A stretch of DNA of 64,000 nucleotides from Isochrysis galbana (lineage: Eukaryota; Haptophyta; Isochrysidales; Isochrysidaceae). Shown piece by piece: positions 61,201 to 64,000 of the stretch. The stretch lies in NCBI GenBank assembly GCA_018136815.1, contig CM030934.1:621479-685478 (forward strand). The letters run 5' to 3'. The notes beneath the pieces are model-generated. The model saw only the letters and a list, made by a program, of their open reading frames with translations, searched no databases and was not told the origin of the DNA. The position numbers and the translations under genes are program-made. Each line of letters begins with the position of its first letter. Position 1 is the first letter of the stretch.

Positions 61201-62135
61201 CGTGTGGCACCAGCGCTTCGAGCTGCCCTACTTCCATAAGCAGGTCGATAGCTTCCGCCTCTGCATTGTTTTGGATGAAAAAAGGCACCATCTCATCGAT
61301 CACGAGTGGCAGGAGCGATTCCGCCGGCTTCAACTCAACGTCCGTCTCCATAGCGTCGCCGCTGTCCGAAGGCGCGGGGGCCCCCTCTTTGGCAGCCTTC
61401 TCCGCGGCGCGAGCGCGATCAGCGGCTGCATCCGCAGCAGCCAATCTGGAGTTATACTCCTCGCCGACCTCTGCAGCGAGGTGCCGGACGTACTCGTGAC
61501 CCCAGCCACCAACTTGCCCGCCCGAGCCAATCAGCTTGTACTCAAGAGACTCACGCTTGCCATCGTCAGACATCGTCATCGCCAGGACAGAGAGCACATC
61601 CGCCAGCATCTTCTTAATCTGTGATATGGCACCCACAGCAGGCCTCGGTCGATGCAGCCCAGATACGAGGTCCAAGCCCACATGTTATGGTGAGGCCTCC
61701 AAACCAAGTCAAGAGCGCACAGCCGGTGAGCGGCAAGAAGCGGCACCACACCCGATGACGCACATTCTACCCTCCCCCCCTGCCCTTCATCCCTCTTCCC
61801 CTTGCTCCAGCTGCCTTACGGTCTCCACGCTGTCCACGCACCTCATCCTCCTTCTCATTTGCGTGATGCTCCTTGAGCGTACCATAGTGCGGCCGCAGAA
61901 ACTTGAGCGGCTTGGGTACGGATGTCATCGAGGATGTTGCCTCACGAATCTCCTTAGACATCGCTGCTAGTGCGTTCCGCCGGATGCCCAGCTGGGTGTC
62001 GGCCGCCCGCTCCACCAGCAGCGCCATCTGCTCGATCAGCGCCTGGTCCTCCTCTGACACCTCCTCCTCCTCCTTCTTCTTGCCCTTCTTTGCGGGCTGG
62101 GGCGCAGGCGTCGGCTTCGGCGCGGGCGTGCTCAT
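58226..62135 (-). CDS. RPN1: 26S proteasome non-ATPase regulatory subunit RPN1 (PSMD2), six exons
   Basis: Base subunit of the 19S regulatory particle and docking site for ubiquitin-receptor shuttle factors and Ubp6/USP14. Proposed exons, in transcription order: 62135-61842, 61618-61121, 61022-60901, 60436-60001, 59875-59705, 59536-58226. All five introns (223, 98, 464, 125 and 168 bp) are GT-AG, and the joins keep frame, giving 943 aa, normal for RPN1. Landmarks: N-terminal [42 protein letters not shown] across the exon 3/4 join; [25 protein letters not shown]-repeat region with [14 protein letters not shown] and [12 protein letters not shown]-terminal [17 protein letters not shown] and [15 protein letters not shown]. 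The Lys/Glu-rich N-terminus and the acidic insert [15 protein letters not shown] are low complexity. Start ATG at 62135 follows a C/CT-rich leader. Confidence 0.96.
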
Positions 62136-62159
62136 CTCGCCGCGCTGGGAAGGCGGATG

Positions 62160-62330
62160 GGGGTGTTGCAAGGGAGAGGGGAAAGGGGGGAAGGCGGAGC
62201 GCGCGCGAGGGGAAGGCGGCGAGGGCTGCGGGCGCGCGCGAGGGGGGGGGGCGGGGGGGCGGGGGGGGGCGGGGGGGGCGGGGAAGAGAGAGGGAAAGGG
62301 GAGAGAGAGACTGAGCTCGAAAGCACGGAG
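62160..62330 (-). promoter_or_regulatory. C/CT-rich leader of RPN1
   Basis: The plus strand is G/GA rich, so the coding strand is polypyrimidine between the ATG and the GA array further upstream. Promoter or 5'UTR role inferred from the same arrangement at the lipocalin and armadillo genes. Confidence 0.35.
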
Positions 62331-62528
62331 GGCTCTTCCTCCTTTATTATTCTCCCTGTTTACATGGGCTTCCCTGTGAGGCGGGGCCCCGACGACATCA
62401 TCGGCAGGTCTCACAAGACCGGCACGACCCACCTGGTGTTCATGTAGATATTACGGCTTTGTTTGGTAAATATCTTTGCCCGCCGCGGAGCCCTCGGCAC
62501 GCGCCAAGCAGCACGGGGCACACAGCAT

Positions 62529-64000
<1,472 letters not shown>

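Overview
The window is nuclear DNA from a GC-rich, repeat-laden eukaryote, most likely a unicellular flagellated alga of haptophyte or prasinophyte grade. The evidence is spliceosomal GT-AG introns of roughly 70-460 bp, a complete 26S proteasome subunit gene (RPN1), a MEIG1-domain protein (a family tied to motile cilia and flagella), extensin/pherophorin-like Ser-Pro4 wall or scale proteins, and abundant LINE, Ty3/gypsy and Ty1/copia remnants. No prokaryotic operons, CRISPR arrays, rRNA or tRNA genes were seen. The exact lineage cannot be fixed from sequence reading alone.

Layout. 1-3.2 kb: 3' part of a Ty3/gypsy chromovirus (integrase plus chromodomain, polypurine tract, LTR). 3.4-4.6 kb: a MITE with perfect inverted repeats and an 8-bp target duplication, and a LINE 3' fragment. 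4.9-6.2 kb: a three-exon zinc alcohol dehydrogenase. 6.8-11.8 kb: LINE tail plus a nearly full-length LINE (endonuclease, reverse transcriptase, zinc knuckle) on the minus strand. 13.5-14.3 kb: a membrane-anchored nitroreductase-like gene (-). 15.3-18.5 kb: LTR-like repeats, an LTR fragment, and a 0.5-kb GA tract between inverted repeats. 19.0-22.1 kb: a three-exon armadillo-repeat gene. 24.9-25.8 kb: a two-exon secreted lipocalin-like gene. 26.2-31.4 kb: LINE tails, satellites and a copia remnant. 32.3-34.2 kb and 42.6-45.9 kb: two paralogous Ser-Pro4 genes created by a segmental duplication. Between them lies a deleted gypsy element (-) whose gag frame is split by a 5'-truncated LINE with a 15-bp target duplication. 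46.4-48.5 kb: tandem repeats and another LINE family. 49.7-52.5 kb: a twin LamG/ConA-like gene (-). 53.5-54.0 kb: a small membrane protein. 54.8-55.8 kb: the MEIG1-domain gene. 58.2-62.1 kb: RPN1 in six exons (-). The right end is noncoding.

The host genes are unrelated single loci, not a pathway cluster. Several share an upstream architecture of a GA array followed by a C/CT-rich tract on the coding strand. The most distinctive signals are in the mobile DNA. LINE copies end in oligo-T rather than oligo-A and carry a conserved 3'UTR stem-loop. Several small elements are built from one reiterated self-complementary word. The Ser-Pro4 arrays stay open in several reading frames, so single-base slips change the encoded polymer without ending the protein.
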